In this document: positions 28,143-43,109 of the stretch, in pieces
Layout of the letters: each line of letters starts with the position of its first letter
Numbering within the stretch: position 1 is the stretch's first letter
Origin: Vespa crabro
Taxonomy: Eukaryota > Arthropoda > Insecta > Hymenoptera > Vespidae
DNA: 64,000 bases
Direction of reading: 5' to 3'
Assembly: GCF_910589235.1 (NCBI RefSeq)
Contig: NC_060964.1
Coordinates: forward strand, 2,759,990-2,823,989
Translations under genes and position numbers: made by a program
The notes under the pieces: generated by a model
What the model was told of the DNA's origin: nothing
The model's database searches: none
What the model saw: the letters and a program-made list of their open reading frames with translations, nothing else

Positions 28143-28268
28143 GAATGAATCAATGAATGAAAAGAGAGAGAGAAAGAGAGAGAGAGAAAGAGAGACAAAG
28201 CATACATTTTCTAAGCTATTTTTTATTAGAAAATTTCATATAAAATCTTTTTCTTCGCATACGTATAG

Positions 28269-28316
<48 letters not shown>

Positions 28317-28873
28317 TACATTAGAATCACTCATATTTTCCTGATCAAATTTAATGAAGACATAAAAAAGCTATCGATTTCTGTATGTTACTTTTAAGCT
28401 TGCGCCTTTTGAACGAATTCCAAAAATTTTCCAGAGCTCTTATTGGTTGATACAATTGACGAAAAAGAAAATGATAGAAAGAAATAGAGAAAAAGAGAAC
28501 AAACGAAAGAGAGAGAGAGAGAGAGAAAGATTTACTACAAGCGAGGTCGAATGTCACGCGACAGGAGAGGACAAAGCAACGATATATGTATATATACATG
28601 TTGTATGTATTTTTAGAAGAGACACGAAGCTACGTGAGTGAGATAGAGAGAGAGACATATTCAGAGTGAGTCACATTTAAGTCGTTCTTGAAGATCTCCC
28701 AAAGTATTTCTCGACATTGAACGTCATGTATATTTTACCAAATAGAAATACCTCACGTTAATTCGACATTTTCATTCTAATTTATATTATTTATTTATAC
28801 GCTAAAGGGATTTTACTTATCTCCAAAATTAAGTAAATATGCCGCTAATTATTAGTGATACGAAACTTTCGGA

Positions 28874-28914
<41 letters not shown>

Positions 28915-28966
28915 AATATAATATTATATATATTATATATATATATATATAAATTTTATATATATA

Positions 28967-29001
<35 letters not shown>

Positions 29002-29086
29002 ATTTGTTTATTATTATAGAGATCTTATCGAAACCAAAATTTCAACGAAACGATGATTAAATGTTTTTAACGTGATAACGAGATTC

Positions 29087-29146
<60 letters not shown>

Positions 29147-29583
29147 TTAGTAATAATTACAGATTTTTCTTGGCTGCTTAGATGATCGTTAATGTAATGA
29201 TAGGACATGTGATTAGAAAGTATACGTAATGTTCTCTCTATACACCTACCTATGTTTGTACATAGATACATGTATGTTAAGTACTCATCCATAATACATA
29301 TAACTATAACGATATTTTTTTTTTTCTATTTTAAAGAGGCCAAATGATAAACCGCGACAAATAACATTGAAATGCATTTTCTACGCTTGTTTGTCCAACC
29401 GAAACACGTTTATCGATTTTTTACATTCGACGAAGCGTTTAGCCGGAACATTGAAACATCTTGTAACGTGTTGTCTTGTCATTTATATTAACCATTGATA
29501 ATTTAGAAAGAATTTAGAATAGAATTTAGAAAATTTCTATATTTCGTTCTGAAACTGTCATAGAAAATTTTTTTTGTTCTCTT

Positions 29584-29619
<36 letters not shown>

Positions 29620-30274
29620 CGGAGCTGATTAGAATTAGAATGAAATTATTAAAAAGGTATATGACCATAGATTTTAATGGATTATTCTGTAACATAATAA
29701 AAATAAAATGAAAAATAGAATAAAATACTTTTTTGATAGTAAATAATTAACGTTAAATGATTAACGTTATGCGAATAATTTTATAGTTTACAATAAATAA
29801 AAATAGTTCAAATAACAATAATTTTATATTTTATAATGAATCAAGAGAAAAATAAAAAACAAAAAAAAATTTCTTTTTTTTTGTGTATCGATCGAAAAAT
29901 TTCTACGAATAGTGATATGAAAAATTTTGTATCGACCTTTTTTTATCTTTTAGTTCCTTTTTTTTTTTTGAAACTATTATGAAATTATATTATAAAACTA
30001 AGTACTAAATATTAAAAAAAAAAAAAAAAAAAAAGAAGAAGAAGAAAGAAAAAGATGAAAAGATGATACTCATTCTCGAAGAAACATAATTTCATTTATG
30101 AATCAGTTAGATTGTCATCGAATAATGACTTTTTAATTCAAATCGATCAGAGGAAAAAGAGAAATAAAAATTATATTTCCGTGTAAACTTATGAAACAGG
30201 ATTACGTTTGTACTATATGGTGATTCATGTATCAATACACGGAACAGTTGTTATCCATAGAGATAGATAGATAA

Positions 30275-30328
<54 letters not shown>

Positions 30329-30702
30329 GTCACTTGAACCACAGTTTCTTTTGTCGTTTCTCTCTCTTGTTACGATAAAATGACGTGAACGAGCGTGAAC
30401 CTACTCAACGACGAAAGAAGAAATGATACAAGTAGGTGTGTACCATTCTACGTAGATATATACATATACATATATATGTATTTAATACATATGTACTTAT
30501 ATCTCTATTTGGCTCGATAGAATCTGCATTGAGTTCGTGCTAGTTGCCTTGAGCTCGATTCAAGTTCTTTCATATCTTTAAAAGCGGAGAACAAGATCGT
30601 TCCTAGAGGAAATTGTCTACTTGGTTACGTTTATGTTGCTTATCTTTGGATATCTTCGTTAATTTTTCATTTTTGTGTTATTTCCAATATTTATGTTTAA
30701 TA

Positions 30703-30757
<55 letters not shown>

Positions 30758-32792
30758 ATTCTTTGTTTCCACAAATTCAATTATATCTTTTCTACTTGTC
30801 AAATTTTTCTACGTATTATTAATCATTCAAAGTTATGATCTAATTCGTTTTCTTCTTTTTCTTTTCTTTTTTTTTCTTTTTTTAACAAAATATTAATTAA
30901 TTCGTTTGATACGAATAATTCATATTTTTAGTTATTTATAGTTTTGTTAATTAATTCGAGAATGATTATCAAGAATAAATTGTATGTGACAATGTTTATC
31001 AATGATAAATAGATAATTCCTTTTCTATGAATTATGGAGTACATATTTATATACCAAGTATATAAATATACCAAGTGTACATAAGCAACTGTCATGAGTA
31101 AAATGATGCGTCTTTTAATTCTTCTTAATCTCGAGATGAGTCGAACTCGTTCTAACCTTATCCGGCATTTTAATCTGCTCGACGGAACTAACTGATTATG
31201 TTTGAGCTAGCTTTCGTTCTGAAAATTGGAGTGTACACGTATATAACGCTTTATTACTGGGTCAATCGCCGCACCAGACAAGATTAATTATTATTGTCCT
31301 GATTCTTGTTACTAATTGTATAACCTATTAAAATTAATGGAGATTTACATCTTACGTTCTTCGTTATCTAACGTCTTTATATTTGTTTATTTAATCCTCT
31401 TCTTTTATTTTCTTTATCTGTTTCATTTTGTTTCTTCTTTTTTTTCCTTTTTTTTTTGAAATTCCAATTTATCGTTTAAAGAGTCATAAGAAAATAAAAA
31501 AACAATCATTATAAGAAAAGAATTTTATTAATTAAATTACATATCCAAAAAGGCAATATTTAGTTTATCAGTTACTTAGATCATTTTGACTTTTTTTTTT
31601 TATTTGTCTTTCTTATTATTTTCAAGAAATAATCTTTTTCCCAATTCTATTAAGATTTTTTATACACCCGATATATTTATGTATTCTATTTGTCTGGTCA
31701 ATAAATAGAATGATATTTATCTGATAAAATACAACTGTTATCGATTCGATAAATGTAAAGTATGTAGATATATTTTAGCAGTATTTTTGTCTCATGTAAA
31801 TAAATCGATATGCAAATGTAAACAATTGAAGTGGATGTTTTATTTCGTCATTCGTGTTCGAACATAACAAATATTTATTATTTGAACCTGCACGTATTGG
31901 CCACACATTGGGTAATCTTTTTTTATAGAAACAATATAAATATATTTTTTTTTTTATGTATACTTTATAAAATTCGTCCCTCTGATCTAATCAGAAAGAA
32001 ACACATAGTTTTAGATGAATTGTGACATTTGAGTTTATCGATCTTTCCACCCTATTTTTAATTTTAATTTGTTTTTCTACGTCAGAATTATTTCGAAATT
32101 ATTTTTCGTCAATTCAATCCTATTTCTTCGTCTCAGCTCAATTGAAAAATAGATTTCAAATCATATAAAAAAGAATTAGCTCAAATCAATTGTAAATTAA
32201 TTGTAAAATCTGTTTCTAATCAATTCTAATTTAATTAATTTCTTTTTCCTAAGATCAATTTCAGGTTAATTATAAATTATGTTTTCCCATCAATCTAATG
32301 AATTCATTTAAGCGACCCTTTAGTTTCTATTAATTGTAAAATCTGATTTTATTGATATAATCAATTTTTTTTTGTATTGCCTCATATTAATCCCAAGATA
32401 CTATTCTATTAATTTGATTAATTACTTATTTCTTCTATAACGTGTTAATTAAAAACTTAGATTCCATCGATCTAATGAATTTTGTTTTCTTAATTCAAAT
32501 GACTCGTTGTTAATCAATTATCTCTTTTTTTTTTTTTAATTCAGATTTATTCTAAAGATTATAATCCATTAATTTGATTAATCATTTATTTTTTCCTGAT
32601 ACGTATTAATAAGCAAATTATATTTCATCATTCTAATCAATACTGTTTTTCTAACTCATTCTCATCAGATGACTCGTTGTCAAACAAATGCGAGGACAAA
32701 AAATTTAGCAAGACTTTAATAATACAATACTTAGAGCGTTAGAAATCGCATAGCGAGCAACGAACGTCCTTGTGTCGAATGTTTATTGTTAT

Positions 32793-32828
<36 letters not shown>

Positions 32829-34117
32829 TTCTCTCTTTCATTATTTCTTTCTCTTTCTCTCTTTTTCTTTCTAAAGAAACGTGTGTCTTCATAGTAGTAG
32901 CAGTCGTGGTAACAGGGTCGGCTCGTTCTTCCAACGTAATACGCGTAACTTGCTTTGTATAGTACTTGGCTCGCACTAAAGAATCTAATATTTTGCAATC
33001 CCAACGTTAATTTATTTTCTTTTTTCTCTTTCTGTCGCGTGAGAACGAAAAAAAAAATGTATTTTCATCATGGCGACACAACTTTTCCGATTGATTCTGA
33101 TACGCCCGCGTCAGAAACCTCATTTTACTCTTTGTTCACATCATATTGAATTAATAAGTCGATCGATACATTTATAAATATAGATTTATATATTTAAGAT
33201 TTATAATAAACAAAAAAAAATATTTATATATATACGAAATATTTATAAATAACAGATTTATTTTATTTATATTATAGAGAATGTTTTAAGTAATAAATGG
33301 GCATATCCACATAAATAAAATTACTACATATTTACATATTGTAACAAAATATATAAATGAAACAGATATATATATATATATATATGATATATGTATCATA
33401 TATACATATATGCGTGTTGTCTTTCTGTCCATCAGAATATAATTTTCTCTTATACGCTTTTTGAAAATCAACGAGACTTTGTTCTTTCTATTGTTTTACA
33501 TCCTCTATCACTCACTCGATCGTGCCTTTTCTCCAAAGAGATCTATTTTGAAATATATGCGAACTATAACACTTTTACAAACAATGATATCTTATTTTTC
33601 GACAAAATCTAAACTATCTAATAATAAACTTCAAGCAATTATTATAACTCGAAATGAGCTGCTGCGAAAGAAAATTTACGGCTGGTTTTATAGTATTACA
33701 GTACGAGAATTTTATGATCAAAGAATTAAGGAAGAAGAGTAAGTTTGTGATTATTATTTCTAAATGCAATCAAAATAAATCAAAACAATATGGAAAATAA
33801 AAATAATTTATTATTTTCTTTTTCAGTTGGCTAACGAAATCAATGCAATGCAACTAAATAGTAATCAAGTAAATTCAAGTAGATTTTCATAAAATTAAGC
33901 AATTAGCAATGACAATACACAAGAGGAAATAGAAGATATCCAAAAAGAAGAAAAAAGACGACATAACTCTCAGAACAAATTTGTGCTATTGATGAAATTA
34001 AAGATATGAATCATAAAGAATCGGCAAATAATGCAAACAAAATTTAAACAACAAAATGTTTCGATATCAGTCATACATAAAAAAGTGTACAAGCTAAATA
34101 ATAATATAATAAAATAT

Positions 34118-34166
<49 letters not shown>

Positions 34167-37100
34167 TACATTATACTGCATTATATGATTTCAAATTATA
34201 TACTAATGTATTATATTATATAATAAATCACATGATTATGTCAATATATCTATAATCAACAAATACAATGTAATTTGTACATATAAATAATTAAAATGAA
34301 AATAAATGTTTATTTTTAAAAAATGCAATGTGTTTTAAATTAAGCCCAACTAATATGACATAAATTATACACCAAAAACTAAATTGTTCTTTATATAATA
34401 ATTAAATTTTGCAATTTTAGTGATACGACAAAATTTGAAAACCTCAATAAGAAGAATAGTTCGCAAAAAACAATTCGGAAAAAATATTTGCAACACTGGC
34501 GGTTTTTAAATTCCTAACAGGAGAGAATAATTTACCCGAAATCGAATTCACGCGAAATCGTGCCACCTCTTTACGCATAATGTGATCCTGTTACAAAAAC
34601 TCGATTTGCGGGAAAAATTTACTCCTTTCTCCAGAATTTGAAATTTCTAACAGGAGAGAATAACTTATCAGGAGATGGTACAATTTCGCGTGCCACCTCT
34701 TTACGCATCACGTGTTTCTGATACTTGATTTGTAGCAATGATTTTTCTTTGTCCAGTATTTGAAATAAAGTAGCTAGGATTGTGGGAAAGGAGAAAAGAT
34801 TTAATGCAAAACACATCAGATTTCTTTTCTCGTAAAACATTTTTATTTTTATTCTTATTAATAATCATTAGTAAATACATTTTATTTGCTAATTATGCAA
34901 AATGATCATTGTTTATAATATTTTACAATAATAAATGTTCTCATATGGTATGTCATTGAGTTCGTTTCTGTAAATGACACAAAACTGTCAAAAGAAAAAT
35001 ATGTAGTTTTATTTAAGAAGATGAATTTTTCTTTGATATTTATCATTTGGCTTACAAAAAAATACGTAGTATATGATTTTCTTGTTCATACCAAATATAT
35101 CAGTAAAAAACTTTTTTGCTAGATTCAGTCCTTCACGAAATACTCCAATTTTTGAGATAAATGGGACACCTTGTATGATACCTTTCATTAAAAAAATATT
35201 AACAATTAATAAAGAAAATAAATTATTATCTTTTAGTATTGATAGACAGTTCTATCAGGATTAGAGTACACTATCAGACTATGAAAGACGAATTGTGGTG
35301 TTTTTTATAGAGTTCGATCTACAATTCTAAATTTTTTCTCGATCATTTTTTCGATTTCCCCTGATCGTTCATTATGTCGGCAAAAAAAAATATAATTATT
35401 TAATTAATTATATTAAAAATTATTATACTCTTTATTGGAGAAGTATGATATATTATGTCAAAATATTGTTAAAAAATAAGAGGTATAGTTCTCTTGAATA
35501 TATTGAATGTAAGTACTTTTCCGTGCTTTGGCTGGATGTTTTGTAGCTTATCTGATATGAAAACTTAGTCGGGAGTTTATCAGGAAAGATTCTCTTATCA
35601 TTGCGTCAAAGCAGGCAAGAGTTAACATCGATTTTTTTGTAATGTTAATGTTTTTCTCTTGCAAAAGGATCGATATTTTTATAATACACATATGTATATA
35701 AATAACGCCGAATTATTTAAATGTAGCTTTATAATCAGGAAGAGATGACGAAATTAACGTGTGAAACAGGATAAACAAATTTTTTGTTTATATATTTGTT
35801 GTTTACTTTTAGTGAAGGTTATGATTTCGGAAACGACGATTTTGTCGATCGATAACGAATAATTATTGCATGACAATTGAAAGAAGTTAACAGATATAGC
35901 GTTAACTGCATACTCATTATCGAGCATATGGATTGATCTACTTTTTTTTTTTTAACATAGAAACAGTCTTATGTGTATGTATATGTAATGAATATATTGT
36001 TGCGTACATTTCTTTTTGTAGATATATTTCAATATTCACAGACTATTTTTATTTACATATACATAGAAACATTTCTATATACTTATTATTATATATCTCT
36101 TTTTTATATAACTATTTTTATATATCTATTTTATTTTATTTTATTTTTTTCTTTTTGATATAATAATTTATCTTTAAAATCGTTGTTTCCTATCATAATT
36201 TATTACGATATAATTGCAATAAAAGAAAATTTCTAAAATTTATCCTAAATTCGTGACAAACGATAGCTAATCTCCGAACACGCCTATTCGCTTTGGAAAT
36301 TCTCTTCGAAGCATCTATTAACGTTGATTAATGACACGTGCTTGTTTAGAACAATAAGCATCACTGTTACGAGGATCATATTTACGATAAGTATACATTC
36401 CTTGTTGCGTATAATTAATTTACATACCTATAACTATCTTCGTTTTTCACAATATCGATTGTTTAAGACCATTATTTATTGTAGTAGATATTTCACAATC
36501 ACTAATAAACAATTCTTATAGACCTTATTTATATATTATATTAAATTGCAAGTTTGAAGAGAAATATAGACAAAGTTATTAATTAAGTAATTAAGTAATT
36601 AATCAATTTATTAAGTCTTTGTGAAAAAGAGGACAACAAAAAAAAATTTATCCTGAGATATTACGAGACTCAAGCACGTAAGTGCAATTAACATTATGAG
36701 CATATCGCTACTGATTATTTTAATCATGTACGTATATATATATATATATATATATATCATTCATGATGTGCATACCTTTAAGACTTTTATCTCGATAAAT
36801 GTAGTTGTAAAATTAATATTAAACAAAATAGTTAAATATAATAATAATTTTTAAATAATTATTTAAACAACATATTTAATAAAGTTTAATGTAAAACGAC
36901 ATTTATTATATTTATTATATATTATATGATATATATATATATATATATATCATATCATATAAAAAAAGAATTATACTATATAAAAAATAAAAAACATAAG
37001 TAAATAAATCATGATTAAAATAAAGAAAAATGACGATGATGTTTTTGAAAGTAAAAATTTATTACATTTATACGAGGTGCACCTTTAACTTCTTAATTCT

Positions 37101-37856
37101 CAACACGGGTCAACAAAAGTACATACGTGCATACATACACATACGTGCTTTAAGTACATATATACATATATACATACATACACACATACAAACATAGATG
37201 ATGGGTTGGTAGGTAGAACGTCGAGATTGTACGAAGAAGAAGAGAGGAATATCTCGTTGGCAGCTGCCGGCGGAATTCCGGTGAACGAACAGACAGTTTC
37301 ATTGCACGAGACCAAACGAGCGCGCACACGCAGAAGCCGGAAACCGTGAAATCACCTCAATGGACCCGCGTTCGGGGATTAGCTTCTAACAACGAGCATA
37401 TCCTCTCGTGATTTACGTCGATAATTAAGCCAAGCCTATCCTTTGGCCTCATCTATTCGATATTATTGGACTATGTTGTTATTATGGGGCGAGCAATGAC
37501 CTCAATACGATTACCTGCTATTGTTAAAAAAAATAATTCTATTTTGTTTTTTTATTCTCTCGGATTATTATACTTTATTATACTTTATTTTCTCGTTTTC
37601 TCGTTATTTCCTTTAATTCTTTTTTTCTTTTTTTCTTTTTTATTATGTCTATGTTTCTTTCATAATTTTCTTTATTTCTTTTCTTTCTGATTTTACGATT
37701 GAAATTAGAAAAACCATATTGCACGTGCTACACGTCCCTTATTTAATCAGTTTTATTTACTAATAATATTTATTAATTAATTTGTAAAAATTAATTGTTG
37801 GTTTTTTTTTTTATAATCAATCGTACAATTGTATATACTCGTATGTCTGTATAATT

Positions 37857-37918
<62 letters not shown>

Positions 37919-39264
37919 TTTAATCTCTTCATTTTGTTTGTTCTTTTGAATTTGTTAATTATTAGGCAATATTAATTGTTAGTTCGTATGCAAGGATGAT
38001 TGTTTTTCAAAGAAAAATTGGTTTGTAAAGAATTAAGATAAAATTCATTAGAAAATATTTGAATTTGTTGTAATTATTGTGAATATAGAAGAAATAATAT
38101 TACTTCATAAATCTATATATTAAATGTTAGAATGAAATTTTTGTTAAATTTATTCGATTGCAAAAATAATAAAATCATACTTCGAGCTTTGGAATCTTTT
38201 GAATTGTGTATTTACGTGGCTGTCATTAGGAAGGTGTGAAAGTGAACAAAAAAGATATAAAAAAAAAAAAGAAAAAAAAGAAGAAAAAATATTCACGGAA
38301 ATGGACAATACAGAGTACCACTTCCGTTTCTCTCACAACTATACCACAATGACTGCACTGCTTACCAACTGATGTTCGTCTTTTCTTTCACATTTCTCTT
38401 TCTGTTATATTCAGGATGCGGTGAAGACCATTTTCTTCTACAATTTTTTCCTTTCTTTTTCTTTCTTTCTTTCTTTTTTTCCTTCTTCCTTTTCTTCTTT
38501 TCTTTCTTTTATTTTTTATACAGGTACACATAAATACGTACAATCAAGTGCAATGAAATAGCATCTTCATAAAGTACAATAAATAAATAAGTAAATAAAT
38601 AATTGATTAAATAATTTCTAATGAAAAATATCATACTTCAAATTCGTTTAAATTTTATTTTCTCTCGATAAAAATTAATTTTTAATTTGTCCATTAAAAT
38701 TTATATTTAATAATACGTACAATCGGGAGGAATAATAGTGTCACGAATTATCTATGATAATAAGTTAATAAAAAAAAAATAAATACTTTCGAAGAGAAAT
38801 CGTTCTTCGAATTCGTCTAAATTCAACTTTCTTTCTATACAGAAATTAATTTTTAAATAAATTACGTATTGTGATTTTTAATTTACGTATAAAAATTTCT
38901 TTTTAATAATACGTATGACGTCTAATACTATAATTTCTATCACCAATTACAATGAAATTAAATATAATACCAATTGAAATTGATTTTCCTTAGATATAAT
39001 AATAAACTAATCAATAAATAAATAATTTGAAAGAGATATCGTTCTTCGAATTATTCCAAATTCTACTTTCTTCCAATCAAGATTAATTTTCAATTAATTA
39101 CGTGTTCAAAATTTTTAATTTATATATAAAAATTTCTTTGTAATAATACCTTTGTAATAATACCATTATTGAATGCATAATAATTATGTCACGAAATAAT
39201 TTTCCTTACGTATAACAATAACAATAACAATAACTATAACAATAACAATAACAATAACAATAAC

Positions 39265-39318
<54 letters not shown>

Positions 39319-41363
39319 CAAAGAGAATAAAAAAAATGAATAATATCGAATAAATATTGTTTTTCAAATTAATCAAAAATTCAGTTTACTTTGTCGGAAT
39401 TAATTTAATCATGCTAAATGATAGAACAAAATTATGCAATTGGATTGTATAAAAGAAATATTGACGAATATGCCTAATTGTTTGAATTAGGAAGTAGAAA
39501 TTGGTTTAGTAGATTTAGTAAATGTTTGGTATTTTAGTGACTATCTTTTCTCGTTATCTCCTCTCTTCATCAAGGAAAACGTTCCCAAGCAGAAAACTGT
39601 ATGAAGTGTTAAAACTTCAGATCGATACGCAATACGCTTAAGTTGGCAATATTTCTGTCAATGAGCCAAGCAACCTTCCTGATTATCGCGTATCATCAAC
39701 ATAGTTCCATCTACTTCCACGTCAGTTCTATTATTTATTCGAATAATATTATAGATTACATCTCCCTTGGTCGATATAATTTTTCAAACTAACATGAAGA
39801 ATTAATAAAGTCAATGTCGATAAATATTCTTAATGGGATATAGTTTCGTTATTTGCTAGTATTTTTCGTTTTCTTTTCTTTTTTAATCTGTAAATACTAG
39901 TAACCTTCTCTTTTTTTTTTTTTTTTAAATTAATTAATATTCGTTAGCAAAATTATGAAAATACAAATATTTTTTTATTATGGAAAATCTTCGATTAATA
40001 ATTAAACATTTACTGGGAATTTATTGTTTATATATTATTATTATTATTATTATTATTGTTATTATTATTGTTATTATTATTATAGAAGATTTTCAATTGA
40101 TAATTAAATATTTACTGAATAGGCAATATTATTTTACGTGAAAAAATAATCATTATTTAAAAAGAAATAATAACCGTAATGTTATTAAACATAATTATTA
40201 GTAAGTACATATTTATTGCATGTTATAAACATAGTAATAATAAAAAAAGAAAAAAATTTTATATATGTATATATGTAATATAAATGTTGTTAAAGTAACA
40301 CGGAAATTAATGTTGAATTTTCTCGTATTATAAATTTATAACTTTCCTTGCGCAGATACAGAAAAAAAAAAATTGATCTAAACATAAATTATCACGTAAG
40401 CGTGAATGAATCTTCGATTTCTCCTTTCGCTTGTTAGAAGATGAATAACACGTGAAAATGAAAATTAAGATTTCACTTGTATTATTTTCAGTGAATGCTA
40501 TCATTCAAAATGGAGCTTTCTTCAATTAATTACGCGGGTATTTCAAATTATATAGTTTATCTTATCTAATTGTAATGTTTAAAATATCACAGTTATTTTC
40601 GATAATACGATAAAATATCAAGTTTTAACGACCTTCAGATAGTCTCGATAAATTCAAAAATTTTTATACAAATATTTTAAAAAAGATATTTCAATTTAAA
40701 ACGAAACTTCTTATTTAATATCTTTGACTTCTTTCCGCATAGAAATCTTTTTCATTTCTACAGATTCAAATATAAATTGATTTGAATGTAATATTCATGA
40801 AACTTTATGAATGATAAAATCCAACGATAAAAATTAAAATTAACATTAGACATTTAAAAATGATCATTTTAAAAGGTCATCTCATTAGTTTAAATAGAAA
40901 TCGTATTTTCATGAAAGTTTTAAAGAGAACTGAGAACCGACTACTGTTTATTCGAGGTTCAATCGATTTTCTCGAGCAAGCAACGTTACATGTTAAAACC
41001 TATCAGTATCATCAAAAGTCATAGAGGTCGAAGAGAATCCTAATAGGATTTTCATGGCACACTGACAAACGATGTATGGGGGTTAATGACACAGTTAAAT
41101 TCTACGACAATGGCACTACCTTATTTCGACCTACATGTTCTCTTTTTTCTCTTTTCATTCATTTTGAATCAGTGTCGTTTAAATGCTAATAACTAAAGCT
41201 ATTTTAGAAAGCTTCGACTAATTAAAACTAATCGTTTCTTACATTTGATTTCTACATTAAAAAAAAAAAAAAAAAAAAAGAAAAAAAAATCATTCTATAT
41301 TATCTATATCATCTATTCTATATAATCTATAATATCAATATTATCGTTCTTCGTTAATTAATA

Positions 41364-41396
<33 letters not shown>

Positions 41397-42589
41397 AGAA
41401 AACTAAACATTTCATACTGTTATTACTTTTTTCTTTGATCATATTCGTATTACAAATAGTGAATACATTTAATTTATATAAAAGACGAACGTTTGTTTTT
41501 GTATTAAAAAATTATTATGTTCGATTGATATTAATAAATTAATAAATATCTATAATGTGTTTTTATAAGTTTTTGATATTATTAATATATATTTTCTTTC
41601 AGGTTTATCACTGGCAAAGTCAAAATGTCAAAGTTTCGGGTGTGGACGATATGGTATTGCTTCCTAAGATCACCGCAGATGCTATTATCGAGAATCTCAA
41701 GAAAAGATATATGGATGATTATATATTCGTATCCTTTTGAAAAATTATAGATCGATAATTTTTAAAACCTTGATTTTTCTTTTTCATAAATTTGATAAAA
41801 CACATAAGCACACAAATACAAAACTTTTCGTTTCTTTCGTTGATTAGATATACTCGATACAACATTTTAAAAATTTTCTCATTTATTGGCTTAATTTCAA
41901 AAATTCTAATAAGATTAATAATCCGAATTTAAAATTGTTTCTAACAGATAAACTGGAAGAAACTTTTCAATATTTTATCGAAAAAGAGAAGAAAAAATGT
42001 TAAAAAAAAAATGTTATTATTTTTATATAATCACATTTTCTTTCTACTTTTCAAACCATTTTTTGTACCTTCCATTTTATCCTTTCTCGATCAATTCGTT
42101 ACAATCATTAACCCGATTACTAGAGTACAGCATGACTTTGAAAAATTTCCTTAATGCCTGTCAGACATGCATCGGTCCTGTCCTGGTATCGATCAACCCA
42201 TTTAAACAAATGCCATATTTTGGTGAAAAAGAAGTGGAAATTTACCAAGGAGCAGTAAGTTTTTAAATGCTTTTTTATAATCTTTATATATTGTAAATAA
42301 CTATTAAACAAATTTACACGTGTACATAGTCGTATCGATAGCCCCTGAAAGACGATAAGACTTCTTACATCGGTGATGCATATATATTTTGCATACTTAC
42401 AGGAACTTTTACTATACCGAAATGTTTTATATTTCAATGTATATATTGATTTATTTATTTATTATTTAAATTAAAAATATTTATTATTATAATAATAATT
42501 ATTATCCATTTGTTTATTTATTTAATGTATAATTATATTTAATATGTAATAAATGTATAATTTATTTATCTGTAAATAAATTAATATAA

Positions 42590-42623
<34 letters not shown>

Positions 42624-43076
42624 TCTGACTTTTTGTTTGTAGGCACCTTACGAAAATCCTCCACATATTTACGGATTGGCAGACGAAATGTATAGAAATA
42701 TGTTGATCGACAATGAGAGCCAATGTGTTATTATAAGGTAAATGCACATATATGCATATACATAACTACATATGTACATATATATCTTTATTTATTTAAG
42801 AACATTCTCTTGAAATTTGTATTGTTTTTATGATGAATTTATATTATTTTAGTGGCGAATCTGGAGCTGGTAAAACCGTAGCAGCTAAGTACATAATGTC
42901 ATATATAGCCAGGGTCAGTGGAGGTGGTGAAAGGGTACAAAAAGTGAAGGATGTGATTTTGGAGTCGAATCCTCTTTTAGAAGCTTTTGGCAATGCCAAG
43001 ACAATGCGGAATAATAATAGCAGTAGATTTGTACGTTTCAATCATATTTCTATATAATTATATAGAGAATATAGAA

Positions 43077-43109
<33 letters not shown>

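Noticed and set aside
40955..40975. GGTTCAATC as a tRNA B-box
   Set aside because: No A-box at the right distance and no cloverleaf; a chance match.
41997..42164. Extension of myosin exon 3 leftwards along its open frame
   Set aside because: No similarity before the acceptor at 42164, and exon 2 ends exactly where exon 3 resumes the conserved motor sequence.
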